Source: Clostridia bacterium
GTDB taxonomy: Bacteria > Bacillota > Clostridia > Oscillospirales > Acutalibacteraceae
Length of the DNA stretch: 49,778 nucleotides
NCBI GenBank assembly: GCA_017502085.1
Contig: JAFVVQ010000023.1
Span: 1-49,778, forward strand
Direction: 5' to 3'
Positions within the stretch are counted from its first letter, which is position 1; each line of letters opens with the position of its first letter. A model generated the notes under the pieces. The model was given only the letters and a program-made list of their open reading frames with translations. It did no database searches and was not told the DNA's origin. The translations under genes were made by a program, and so were the position numbers. Positions 31,704 to 40,573 of this stretch are shown here, one piece after another.

Positions 31704-34331
31704 ATGAAATGGACAGGCCTTAATGAACTGAGAGAAAAATATCTCGCATTTTTTGAATCCAAGGACCATCTGAGATTGCCCAGCTTCTCACTTGTTCCGC
31801 AGGGTGACAAGAGCATTCTGCTTATCAATGCAGGTATGACTCCCATGAAAAAGTATTTCACAGGCGAAGTGACTCCCCCCAGAAAGAGAGTAACTACCTG
31901 CCAGAAATGTATCCGTACACCCGATATCGAAAACGTTGGCAAAACCGCACGCCACGGCACCTATTTCGAGATGCTCGGCAACTTCTCGTTCGGTGATTAT
32001 TTCAAGCGCGAAGCTACCGCATGGGCTTGGGAATTCTTTACAAAAGTTCTTGAAATTCCCGAAGAACTTCTTTACGTCAGCGTATATCTTGAGGATGACG
32101 AGGCGTATGATATCTGGACCAAGGAAGTCGGCGTAGATCCCTCGCATATGGTACGCTTCGGCAAGGAAGACAATTTCTGGGAGCACGGTGCAGGTCCCTG
32201 CGGCCCCTGTTCAGAAATCTATTTCGACAGAGGACCCTCAAAGGGATGCGGCAGCCCCGACTGTAAGGTAGGTTGCGACTGTGACAGATTTATCGAAGTA
32301 TGGAACCTCGTTTTCACTCAGTTCGAAAACGACGGTAAGAATAACTATACACGTCTTGCAAATCCCAATATCGATACGGGTATGGGTCTTGAAAGACTTG
32401 CCTGTGTAATGCAGGATGTTGACAACCTTTTTGAGGTTGATACCGTTCGCAATATTATGAAGCACATTATGGAAATTGCGAAGCTCAATTACCACGATGA
32501 TGAGAAAAAGGATATCTCCCTCCGTGTTATCACCGACCACATCAGAAGCACAACCTTTATGGTCGGCGACGGAGTTCTTCCCTCAAACAGCGGCAGAGGC
32601 TACGTTCTCAGAAGACTCCTCAGAAGAGCTGCACGTCACGGCAGACTCATCGGCATTGACAGACCTTTCCTTGCAGAGGTTTGCGATACCGTTATTGCCG
32701 AAAATGCAAATGCATATCCCAATCTTGTTGAAAAGAGCGACTATATCAAGAAGGTTATTTCAACAGAAGAAGAAAGCTTCTATAAGACAATTGACTCCGG
32801 TCTCGGTCTCCTCAACGAAATGATGGAAAAGGCTGAAAACGGTGTTCTTTCGGGCGAAGATGCTTTCAAGCTTCAGGATACCTACGGATTCCCCATTGAC
32901 CTCACAAAGGAAATTGCAAACGAAAGAAACATTACCGTTGATGAAGAAAAATTCCGTCAGCTTGTCGAAGAAGCAAGACTCAGAGCAAAGAGTGCAAAGA
33001 GAAATGCTGCGGATTCAGACTGGAGAAACAGCGGCGTTTCATTCAAGGACGTTGCAAAGACCGAGTTTACGGGCTATACCGAAAACAATACAGAAGGCAC
33101 TGTTCTTGCGCTCGTTTCAGACGGCGAAAGAAAAGACTTCATCGACGACGGTGACAGTGCGGTTGTTGTGCTTGACAAGACTTCATTCTACGCTGAAAGC
33201 GGCGGTCAGGTCGGTGACGTCGGCGTAATCAGAATTGGCGAAAGTGTATTTGAAGTTACCAATACAACAAAAGACCCCGACGGCGCATATCTCCATCACG
33301 GCACACTTTCAGGTGACGGCATCAAGGTAGGTGACGTTGCGGTGACAATATATAACGAAGAAGTCAGAGCTGCAACAATGAGAAACCATACTGCCGCTCA
33401 TCTTCTTCAGGCAGCGCTCCGCGAAGCTCTCGGCACACACGTCGAGCAGGCAGGTCAGCTTGTCAATGCTGATGCAATGAGATTCGACTTCACACATTTC
33501 TCCGCACTCACCTCCGAAGAAATTGCAAAGGTTGAGAGCAGAGTCAATGAAATCGTTCTTTCAGCAATGCCCGTAACAAGCACCGAAATGCCTATTGAAG
33601 AAGCTAAGAAAGCGGGTGCAATGGCTCTCTTCGGTGAAAAATACGGTGACGTTGTACGTGTTGTCAAAGCAGGCGATTTCTCAACAGAGCTTTGCGGCGG
33701 TACTCACGCAGATAATACGGGCAAACTCGGTCTCTTCAAGATTGTTTCCGAGTCATCCGTTGCCGCAGGCGTCAGAAGAATCGAGGCAGTTACAGGCTAC
33801 GGCGTACTCGAATATATTGCAAAGAATAACGCTCTTATCACGTCGGCTGCAGTGAATATGAAACTTGCTAACGTTTCCGAGCTTGATAAGAAGGCGGCCT
33901 CCCTCGTTGCCGACCTCAAGGCAAAGGAAAAAGAAATCGAGCAGCTTCGTGCGGAACTTTCATCTCTCAAGACGGGCGACCTTATGAGCGGAGCGGTTGA
34001 CCTCGGCGGCGTAACTCTTGTTGCAACAACCGTTGAAGGTGTCAATCCCGGTGAGCTTCGTTCAATGTGTGACAAGGTCAAGGAAAACGAAAACGCAGTT
34101 GCCGTTATATGCGGCATCAACGGTGCAAGTGCAAACTTTGCCTGTGCGTGCGGTAAGGAAGCAATCGCAAAGGGTGCTCACGCAGGTAATATCGTCAGAG
34201 AAATTTCCAAGCTTGCAGGCGGTTCCGGCGGCGGCAGACCCGACAGCGCTATGGCGGGTACAAAGGACGTTTCAAACGTTGCAGGTGCAATGGCGGCGGC
34301 AGCAGACGTTGTCAAGGCAATGCTTAAATAA
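31704..34331 (+). CDS. alaS: Alanyl-tRNA synthetase
   Basis: 875 residues, full length. Order: class II catalytic domain with the usual LRLPSFSLVP and RTPDIENVGKTARHGTYFEMLGNFSFGDYF, tRNA recognition domain, the editing domain with HTAAH (His562, His566) and the zinc pair Cys664/His668 in CGGTH, then the C-terminal oligomerisation and C-Ala region (GGSGGGRPDSAMAGTK). It charges tRNA-Ala and clears mischarged Ser/Gly. Start ATG 31704 follows AGGAGG; the longer frame from 31677 overlaps the T-box region and lacks an RBS. Controlled by the T-box upstream. Confidence 0.97.
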   Translation: MKWTGLNELREKYLAFFESKDHLRLPSFSLVPQGDKSILLINAGMTPMKKYFTGEVTPPRKRVTTCQKCIRTPDIENVGKTARHGTYFEMLGNFSFGDYFKREATAWAWEFFTKVLEIPEELLYVSVYLEDDEAYDIWTKEVGVDPSHMVRFGKEDNFWEHGAGPCGPCSEIYFDRGPSKGCGSPDCKVGCDCDRFIEVWNLVFTQFENDGKNNYTRLANPNIDTGMGLERLACVMQDVDNLFEVDTVRNIMKHIMEIAKLNYHDDEKKDISLRVITDHIRSTTFMVGDGVLPSNSGRGYVLRRLLRRAARHGRLIGIDRPFLAEVCDTVIAENANAYPNLVEKSDYIKKVISTEEESFYKTIDSGLGLLNEMMEKAENGVLSGEDAFKLQDTYGFPIDLTKEIANERNITVDEEKFRQLVEEARLRAKSAKRNAADSDWRNSGVSFKDVAKTEFTGYTENNTEGTVLALVSDGERKDFIDDGDSAVVVLDKTSFYAESGGQVGDVGVIRIGESVFEVTNTTKDPDGAYLHHGTLSGDGIKVGDVAVTIYNEEVRAATMRNHTAAHLLQAALREALGTHVEQAGQLVNADAMRFDFTHFSALTSEEIAKVESRVNEIVLSAMPVTSTEMPIEEAKKAGAMALFGEKYGDVVRVVKAGDFSTELCGGTHADNTGKLGLFKIVSESSVAAGVRRIEAVTGYGVLEYIAKNNALITSAAVNMKLANVSELDKKAASLVADLKAKEKEIEQLRAELSSLKTGDLMSGAVDLGGVTLVATTVEGVNPGELRSMCDKVKENENAVAVICGINGASANFACACGKEAIAKGAHAGNIVREISKLAGGSGGGRPDSAMAGTKDVSNVAGAMAAAADVVKAMLK

Positions 34332-34352
34332 TTAACGAAAGGAAATTGGATT

Positions 34353-34691
34353 ATGGATTGCATTTTTTGTAAAATCATAAGCGGAGAAATCCCTTCAAAT
34401 AAGGCTTATGAGGATGATAAGGTACTTGCTTTTTATGACCTTGAGCCTCAGGCACCCGTTCATATTCTGATTGTTCCAAAGGAGCACATCGCTTGTGCAG
34501 CGGATATCACTGCTGAAAACAGTGCGGTTATTGCCCATATTTTTGAAGTTGCGGCAATTATTGCCAAAGAAAAAGGTCTTGATGACGGCTTCAGAATTGT
34601 CAACAACTGCGGTGACAGTGCGGGTCAGACCGTCAAGCACATCCATTTCCACCTTATGGGCGGCAGAGATTTCGGATGGCCGGCAGGCTGA
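34353..34691 (+). CDS. HIT-family nucleotide-binding hydrolase (HinT-like)
   Basis: 112 residues, one HIT domain. The histidine triad HIHFH is at residues 96, 98 and 100 (KHIHFHLMGG), preceded by CIFCKIISGEIPS at the N-terminus with a CxxC and by GFRIVNNCGDSAGQTV. HinT-type proteins hydrolyse nucleoside phosphoramidates and aminoacyl-adenylates. Position directly behind alaS is interesting because aminoacyl-AMP is a side product of tRNA synthetases, but that link is only positional. The ATG follows GAAAGGAAA. Confidence 0.93.
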   Translation: MDCIFCKIISGEIPSNKAYEDDKVLAFYDLEPQAPVHILIVPKEHIACAADITAENSAVIAHIFEVAAIIAKEKGLDDGFRIVNNCGDSAGQTVKHIHFHLMGGRDFGWPAG

Positions 34692-34717
34692 TTATAAGGC
34701 GATCGGAGGATAAAGAT

Positions 34718-35254
34718 ATGCAGTATTACACAGTTGATATAGCAGGTCTCAAGAGAGATCTTATGCGTTGTCCCATCAGCGATAAGCTTGACATTGCCGC
34801 ATTCATTCTTTTCGGCGACGTTGAGGTTACCGTTCATTCGGCAACGGAACTCATCAAGAGACTTCCTGAGTTCGATTTTATCGTTACTCCAGAAGCTAAG
34901 AGCATCCCTCTTGCTTACGAAATGGCAAGACAAAGCGGAAAAAAATATTTCGTGGTTCGCAAGAAGGCGAAGCTTTATATGAAAGACCCTGTTTCCGTCA
35001 CTGTCCGCTCAATCACAACCGATGCGGAGCAGACTCTTATTCTTGACGGTATTGAGGGTGAACAGATCAGAGGCAAGAGAGTCGTTATTCTTGATGACGT
35101 TATCAGTACGGGTGAATCGCTCAAAGCTGTTGAAACACTTTGTGCAAAGTTTGATGCAAATATCGTAGCAAAAGCTGCCGTACTTGCGGAAGGCGATGCC
35201 GCAGAGAGAGACGATATCGTTTTTCTCGGCGTAATTCCGCTTATCGAAAAATAA
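34718..35254 (+). CDS. Phosphoribosyltransferase-family protein
   Basis: 178 residues. The type I PRTase PRPP-binding motif is VVILDDVISTGES (about 129-141), and FDFIVTPEAKSIPLAYEMA is the substrate-binding region of APRT-like members. It most resembles adenine phosphoribosyltransferase-like regulators or enzymes, which make AMP from adenine and PRPP, but the specificity loop is not diagnostic and I leave the symbol blank. Start ATG 34718 follows CGGAGGA; the longer frame from 34676 runs into the HIT gene. Spacing suggests cotranscription with the HIT gene. Confidence 0.85.
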   Translation: MQYYTVDIAGLKRDLMRCPISDKLDIAAFILFGDVEVTVHSATELIKRLPEFDFIVTPEAKSIPLAYEMARQSGKKYFVVRKKAKLYMKDPVSVTVRSITTDAEQTLILDGIEGEQIRGKRVVILDDVISTGESLKAVETLCAKFDANIVAKAAVLAEGDAAERDDIVFLGVIPLIEK

Positions 35255-35278
35255 AAGTTTTCCGGTAGGTGAATTCCG

Positions 35279-37492
35279 ATGAAACGTCCGTTTGCCGTTA
35301 TCGGCTTCACGGTGTTTTTGACTGTTGCATTTTTGTTTGATAAGAAAACCGGAGTAACGGCGGTCGCTTTGGCGGCGTTCACCGTTGCTCTGGTTATTGC
35401 GCTTTTACTGAAAAAGCTCCGCTATGCGAAAACCATTCCGATATGTATGGCATCGGGCATGGTTGCCTGTGTTATTGTTCTGGCTTCAAACGGTCTGTTT
35501 GCGGCGCCGGTTTCTTCTTTTGCGGGTAAGATTCTTCCGCTTAAAGCGAGAATTGTAAGCGAAGCGGAACTCCAATACGGCAATTATTATTACGAAGCGG
35601 AAACGGTCTCAATAGACGGCAAGGAAATTGAAACGGATATAAGGCTTGTTTTCAGTGTTCAGCCTGATGTTGAGCCGTATGATTACGTTGACGGTGAATT
35701 TGTCTTTTATCAGCCGGGTTCGGGCAGTGAAGCTCTTCTTGACTCGAACAGAGCAAACGGTCTGATTTTAGGTGCATATCCTTTTAACGGTGATATTAAA
35801 ATTGTTAAGACTCCTTCTTCCGAAAAACCTTTCGGAATGAAAATCATTCAGCTGAGAAACAGCATCAGACGTGCGGTTTTCAGGACGTTTCCCGATGAAA
35901 ACGGAGCTCTTGCAATCGCAATGCTTCTCGGTGACAAACACTATATTCCCGACGAAATTTATAACGATATGCGGCTTGCGGGCATAGTTCATATCATCTG
36001 CGTCTCGGGTCTGCATCTGTCTTTGTGGGCGTCGGTTATAATCGGTTTTTTACGAAAACTTCGTATCAATAAAACCGTGACCTGTATTGTTGCGGCAATC
36101 GGGGTTATCGGTTTTATGGTCATAACGGGGTTGAGTTATTCCGTCGTGCGTGCGGGAGTTATGGCTCTGGCGTATCTTTTTGCCGATCTGATAACAAGGA
36201 AATCGGATTCAATCAATTCTCTCGGTTTTTCTCTTCTCGTTCTGACGGTGTTTATGCCGTATTCACACGCATCGGCGGCACTCCAGCTTTCTGTGCTTTC
36301 GACCCTCGGAATTCTTTTGTATAACGAATACGTGTATCCGCGGATATACGGTTTCTTTCGGAAACGGGGAAACAATTTCTTTTTCAATTCTGTCAGAGCG
36401 GTGCTTAATGCATTGCTTGTGACCGTCAGCGCAATCCTGATGGCAGAGCCTGTAATGGCAAGAATATCAGACGGATTCAGCTATGCGGCCATTATTTCAA
36501 ATCTGATAATTACACCTTTTGCGGGTGCGGCAATGGCGACTTCTGCTGCGGCATCGGTCGTTTCTGCCGTTCTGCCCGTAAGGTTTAACATATTTTATTA
36601 TCCCGCGAAACTGTTTTTGCAGTATATAATCGGAAGTTCATCGCTTGTAGCGGAAATGGATTTTCTCTGCGTCGGGATAGGCGAGACGGAATCTTATGCT
36701 TTGCTCGGCGTTGTATTTCTGTTTGTTGCCGTTGCAATTATCTGTTCACTTGTTTATTCGCCGAAGTGTGTCACCGCTTATTTTCTTGCGTGTGCGGTAT
36801 TCTTTTCGGGACTTGTATCCGCATCCGTGATGAAAGGAAACGAGACCGAAATCCGTGTATTTGATACGGGTAACGGATTGTCTGTTCTTTTTGAATATAA
36901 CAGGAAATCGTTGCTTGTAGGTTGCGGAGGCACAACTTTTTTCGGTGGTGTGAATATCTGCAATGTGCTGAAAGATACCGCTGTACCCGAGGCGATGATA
37001 ATACCGTCGTCTCACGAGATGAAGGCGGCGTATCTGCTCAGTGTTATAAATAACAAAAGACCTGAAACTGTTTTTGCAGACTCATTGCCTTATGAGGCGG
37101 GGTTGCTTCTGGACAGAAGCAAAATTAACGGTCTGACTGGAAACTTTGAAAGTGATACTTTCAGAGTTGATTTTCATAACGTAAACGGCAAATGCTTTTT
37201 GTTAGTTGAAACGGATGACGTTTCAGCTCTTGTTTGCAGTTTTCCCGGGGAAACTCTTGCGGATTTACCTGAAAAATTCAGGTACGCCGATATAGTTATC
37301 TCGAGAAGCGATTATCCTGCAGATATTACGGATTATCCCGTGAAGCTATCGGTGGTTTGTGCCGATAACAGAAGGGGAATGCTTGTTTGTAATGAGCTTG
37401 AGTCAAAGGGTTTATTCTGCGCTTCAACGGCGGGGTGCGGAGATCTGATGATTACTGCGGAAAACGGTGCTGTAAGCATCCGCAGAGATTAG
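35279..37492 (+). CDS. comEC: ComEC/Rec2-type competence membrane protein
   Basis: 737 residues. A Competence domain lies at about 215-470 with ICVSGLHLSLWASVI as its diagnostic motif, preceded by N-terminal helices and an OB-like region (about 80-170). ComEC forms the channel for single-stranded DNA in transformation. The C-terminal third should be a metallo-beta-lactamase-like domain; its opening IRVFDTGNGLSVLFEY is recognisable, but the HxHxDH-type metal motif is reduced to SSHEMKAAY and other ligands are missing. So the nuclease-like part looks inactive while the channel domain looks intact. RBS is AGGTGA. Ends with TAG, 12 nt before holA. Confidence 0.86.
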   Translation: MKRPFAVIGFTVFLTVAFLFDKKTGVTAVALAAFTVALVIALLLKKLRYAKTIPICMASGMVACVIVLASNGLFAAPVSSFAGKILPLKARIVSEAELQYGNYYYEAETVSIDGKEIETDIRLVFSVQPDVEPYDYVDGEFVFYQPGSGSEALLDSNRANGLILGAYPFNGDIKIVKTPSSEKPFGMKIIQLRNSIRRAVFRTFPDENGALAIAMLLGDKHYIPDEIYNDMRLAGIVHIICVSGLHLSLWASVIIGFLRKLRINKTVTCIVAAIGVIGFMVITGLSYSVVRAGVMALAYLFADLITRKSDSINSLGFSLLVLTVFMPYSHASAALQLSVLSTLGILLYNEYVYPRIYGFFRKRGNNFFFNSVRAVLNALLVTVSAILMAEPVMARISDGFSYAAIISNLIITPFAGAAMATSAAASVVSAVLPVRFNIFYYPAKLFLQYIIGSSSLVAEMDFLCVGIGETESYALLGVVFLFVAVAIICSLVYSPKCVTAYFLACAVFFSGLVSASVMKGNETEIRVFDTGNGLSVLFEYNRKSLLVGCGGTTFFGGVNICNVLKDTAVPEAMIIPSSHEMKAAYLLSVINNKRPETVFADSLPYEAGLLLDRSKINGLTGNFESDTFRVDFHNVNGKCFLLVETDDVSALVCSFPGETLADLPEKFRYADIVISRSDYPADITDYPVKLSVVCADNRRGMLVCNELESKGLFCASTAGCGDLMITAENGAVSIRRD

Positions 37493-37504
37493 GAGGGAAT
37501 TATT

Positions 37505-38530
37505 ATGCCGACTTTAAACGAAGCTGCATTGAAGGAAAAACTGAGGGATAATCCCATCGGTGTATATCTCGTTTACGGTGAAGAAAATTACCTTAAAAAA
37601 GTTTATATTGATAAAATAGTTGCAAAAACCGTTGATGAATCCTTTGCCGATTTCAATTTTCATACTTTTGACGGTAAGGAATCAACGCTTTCCGATATTT
37701 ATGAAAGCGCACAGGCGGTACCGATGATGGCGGAGACAAAATGTGTGCTTGTGAAAGATTTTCCGCTTGATACGCTTGACGATGACGGCGTTGAGCAGCT
37801 CCGCACGGTTATTGAAGATAATCCCGAAGACTGTGCACTGATTTTTTCGTTTGTGGCATATGAGCCTAAGGGCGCAAAATGGACAAAAATCATCAAGCTT
37901 TTCGATAAACTTGCTTTTGCGGTGAAGCTTGAAAAGAAAACGGCAAACGACCTTGCAAAAATGCTTGAAAGCGGGGCAAAAAAACGCGGTAAAACATTTG
38001 AAAAAGGTGTTGCATCATATCTGATTACCTGTGTCGGTGCCGACCTCAATACCTTGCTCAACGAAACGGAAAAGGTGTGTGCATATGCTCAGGGTGACAT
38101 CACAAAAAGCGACGTTGATGCGGTGTGTATCAAAAGTCTTGATGCGAGGGTGTTTGATATGATAAAAGACCTGACCGCCCGCAGATTCGACTCTGCATTC
38201 AGAAAACTCGAACAGCTTTTTGAACAGCGTGAAGATGAATTCCAGATTCTCGGTGCGCTGATTGCCTCTTATTCCGATATTTACAGAGCAAAATCTGCCG
38301 TCAAATCGGGCGGCAGAGCTGAATCGGTTGCGGGTTATTATAACTATTCGGGCAAGGAATTCAGGCTCACGAATGCGGCAAGAAACAGTTCGACGCTTAC
38401 CTTTGCCGATATAGCCGAATGCGTTGATATTCTTGTGGAAGCGGATACTGCAATGAAGAGCACTTCGACAGATAAAAGGCTGATTCTCGAAAAGGCAATC
38501 GTCAAGCTTGCGAGAGTCGGCGGGAGATAA
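37505..38530 (+). CDS. holA: DNA polymerase III subunit delta
   Basis: 341 residues, normal length. The opening NPIGVYLVYGEENYLKKVYIDKI is the family's usual N-terminal block, followed by the AAA+-like domain with FSFVAYEPKGAKWTKI and a C-terminal helical domain (FDMIKDLTARRFDSAFRKLEQL, KSTSTDKRLILEKAIVKLA). Delta opens the sliding clamp during clamp loading. RBS AGGAGG precedes ATG. Only 2 nt separate it from the next gene, so holA, the TOPRIM gene and ispF are probably one transcript. The comEC-holA order recurs in Firmicutes. Confidence 0.93.
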   Translation: MPTLNEAALKEKLRDNPIGVYLVYGEENYLKKVYIDKIVAKTVDESFADFNFHTFDGKESTLSDIYESAQAVPMMAETKCVLVKDFPLDTLDDDGVEQLRTVIEDNPEDCALIFSFVAYEPKGAKWTKIIKLFDKLAFAVKLEKKTANDLAKMLESGAKKRGKTFEKGVASYLITCVGADLNTLLNETEKVCAYAQGDITKSDVDAVCIKSLDARVFDMIKDLTARRFDSAFRKLEQLFEQREDEFQILGALIASYSDIYRAKSAVKSGGRAESVAGYYNYSGKEFRLTNAARNSSTLTFADIAECVDILVEADTAMKSTSTDKRLILEKAIVKLARVGGR

Positions 38531-38532
38531 AT

Positions 38533-39141
38533 ATGATTAAAATCAATCAGGCGGTCATCGTTGAGGGAAAGTATGATAAAATCAAGCTTTCCGGTATCAT
38601 CGATGCGCCTATAATCCAGACAGACGGTTTCGGGATTTTCAAGGATAAAGAACTTCAGCGTCTTATAAGAATGCTTGCTGAAAAAAGAGGGATTCTCGTG
38701 CTTACGGACAGTGATTCCGCAGGTTTCAAAATCCGTTCTTTTATCGGCTCGACCGTTGATAAAAAATACATAAAAAATGCTTATATTCCCGATATTTTCG
38801 GCAAAGAAAAGCGTAAAACGGAGCCTTCGAAAGAGGGCAAGCTGGGTGTTGAAGGCGTTTCGGAAGAAGTTATTATGCAGGCACTTGCAAACGCAGGAGT
38901 GCTCTATGAAAATTCATCCGAGCCCGAAAGACCGATAACAAAGCTTGACTTGTATGAATTCGGATTCACGGGCGGCGAAAACAGCTCCGTAAAACGCGCC
39001 GCATTGCTGAAATATTATGCATTGTCGTCAAGACTGACGGCAAACGCACTTGTGACGGTGCTTAACTGTATCACAACCTATGACAGGTTTGTTCTTGATA
39101 TTGCTGAAATGGAAAAGGAGGTGGTCAAATGCTCAGAATAG
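38533..39141 (+). CDS. TOPRIM-domain protein, RNase M5-like (DUF4093)
   Basis: 202 residues. The N-terminal TOPRIM domain shows the catalytic Glu in [13 protein letters not shown] and the DxD in [12 protein letters not shown], as in RNase M5, with the TDGFGIF strand between. The C-terminal 80 residues correspond to the region I recall as DUF4093 in Clostridial relatives ([21 protein letters not shown]). RNase M5 matures 5S rRNA; whether this member does so is not shown. It starts 2 nt after holA and its end overlaps ispF by 13 nt, so coupling is tight. Confidence 0.8.
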   Translation: MIKINQAVIVEGKYDKIKLSGIIDAPIIQTDGFGIFKDKELQRLIRMLAEKRGILVLTDSDSAGFKIRSFIGSTVDKKYIKNAYIPDIFGKEKRKTEPSKEGKLGVEGVSEEVIMQALANAGVLYENSSEPERPITKLDLYEFGFTGGENSSVKRAALLKYYALSSRLTANALVTVLNCITTYDRFVLDIAEMEKEVVKCSE

Positions 39142-39602
39142 GTCACGGATACGACGTGCATAAGCTTGTTGAAAACAGAAAACTGATTGTCGGCGGTGTC
39201 GAAATACCGTATGAAAAAGGTCTGCTCGGTCATTCTGATGCGGACGTGCTTCTTCACGCAATCAGCGATGCTGTTCTCGGTGCGGCTGCAATGGGAGATA
39301 TCGGCTGCCTTTTTCCCGATAATGATGAGAAATATAAGGATGCAGACAGTCTCGTGCTGCTTTCCGAGGTCGTGAAAGCCGTTGCGGAAAAAGGCTATTC
39401 CGTTGTCAATATCGACGCAACAATTATCGCACAGAGACCCAAAATGCGTATGTATATTGATAAAATGCGCGAGAATATAGCTTCCGTCTGCGGTGTGAAT
39501 GCCGACTGTGTCAACGTCAAGGCAACAACGGAGGAGGGTCTCGGATTCACGGGTCTCGGTGAAGGTATTTCGTCTCACGCAGTCTGTCTGATTGAAAAAT
39601 AA
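39129..39602 (+). CDS. ispF: 2-C-methyl-D-erythritol 2,4-cyclodiphosphate synthase
   Basis: 157 residues, full length. Zinc ligands Asp9 and His11 are in GYDVHKL; the His in SDADVLLHA is the third ligand. [14 protein letters not shown] and [17 protein letters not shown] are family signatures. It makes the cyclic diphosphate in the MEP pathway to isoprenoids. RBS is AAGGAGG inside the preceding gene, with a 13-nt overlap. Other MEP genes are not in the window. Confidence 0.97.
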   Translation: MLRIGHGYDVHKLVENRKLIVGGVEIPYEKGLLGHSDADVLLHAISDAVLGAAAMGDIGCLFPDNDEKYKDADSLVLLSEVVKAVAEKGYSVVNIDATIIAQRPKMRMYIDKMRENIASVCGVNADCVNVKATTEEGLGFTGLGEGISSHAVCLIEK

Positions 39603-39629
39603 ACTTTTTGTAAATTCAAAGTGTTTTTG

Positions 39630-39659
39630 TTTACAATACAATCTGCTATATGTTATGAT
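39630..39659 (+). promoter_or_regulatory. Sigma-A promoter of the cdaA-cdaR operon
   Basis: TTTACA at 39630-39635, 18-bp spacer, TATGAT at 39654-39659, 35 bp before ATG 39695. Confidence 0.65.
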
Positions 39660-39694
39660 TATATTGCACTTTACGAAAGGAAGGGTTACGGCTT

Positions 39695-40573
39695 ATGTCC
39701 CTTTTTGACAATATAACCGATTTCTTCTCGAAGCTGCCTTCCCTCAAATTCGGGGTGGCGGATTTCCTTGATATTTGCCTCGTTGCGTTTATTATATATC
39801 AGGGAATCAAGCTTATCCGCGAAACGAGAGCCATGCAGCTTGTCAAGGGTCTGCTTTTACTTGCGGTGGCATATTTTGTTGTTTATCAGCTTGAAATGCA
39901 GTCCAGCGTATATATTTTCAGACTCGTTTTTCAGAACATATTCATCGTTCTTATCATCCTTTTCCAGCAGGAAATCCGTCAGGTTATCGAAAGGGTCGGT
40001 AAGAGCAAGTTTTCGACACTCAGTGCCCTTATCAAAGGCACCGATGAGGATATGAATACTGTCATCAACGAAGCCGTTATCGAGGTCGCAAAGGGTGCGC
40101 AGAGAATGAGCGGCAAAAAGACGGGCTCAATCATTGTTTTTGAAAGGGATACCCCTCTCGGCGAGTTTATCAAAGTGGGCACAGAAGTTGATGCAAAGGT
40201 AACTCACGAGCTTGTCGGCAACATATTTTTCCCGAATTCGCCGCTTCATGACGGAGCTGCAATTATCAGAGACGGCAGACTTCTTTGTGCGGGCTGCGTG
40301 CTTCCTCTTTCGAAGAATGAGGATATTTCCAAGGAGCTGGGAACAAGACACAGAGCCGCTATCGGAATCACAGAAGTAACAGATGCGATTGTTGTTGTGA
40401 CGAGTGAAGAAACGGGTATTATTTCATACGCATTTAAAGGTAAACTTACCCGTGACGTTACCGAAGCGGAACTGCGTGAGGTGCTTCTCAATAACCTTAT
40501 CGAAACCGTACCTGAAAAGCTGACGGCTGATAAGGATATGTTCAAAAAACTTTTTAAGGGTTGGAAGAAATGA
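39695..40573 (+). CDS. cdaA: Diadenylate cyclase CdaA
   Basis: 292 residues. Three N-terminal membrane helices (about 22-90) are followed by the DAC catalytic domain, with DGA at residues 186-188 (SPLHDGAAI) and RHR at 218-220 (GTRHRAAIGI). It joins two ATP to form cyclic di-AMP, a second messenger for potassium and cell-wall homeostasis. RBS GGAAGG. The last codon overlaps the start of cdaR (ATGA), the usual CdaA-CdaR pairing. The glmM gene that often follows is not in this window. Confidence 0.96.
   Translation: MSLFDNITDFFSKLPSLKFGVADFLDICLVAFIIYQGIKLIRETRAMQLVKGLLLLAVAYFVVYQLEMQSSVYIFRLVFQNIFIVLIILFQQEIRQVIERVGKSKFSTLSALIKGTDEDMNTVINEAVIEVAKGAQRMSGKKTGSIIVFERDTPLGEFIKVGTEVDAKVTHELVGNIFFPNSPLHDGAAIIRDGRLLCAGCVLPLSKNEDISKELGTRHRAAIGITEVTDAIVVVTSEETGIISYAFKGKLTRDVTEAELREVLLNNLIETVPEKLTADKDMFKKLFKGWKK

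Noticed and set aside
37490-37505. Possible TAG recoding, because comEC ends in TAG and is in frame with holA 12 nt later
   Set aside because: The 12 nt contain a proper AGGAGG site and holA has a normal start, and the small minus gene at 8366 also ends in TAG, so TAG is simply a stop here.
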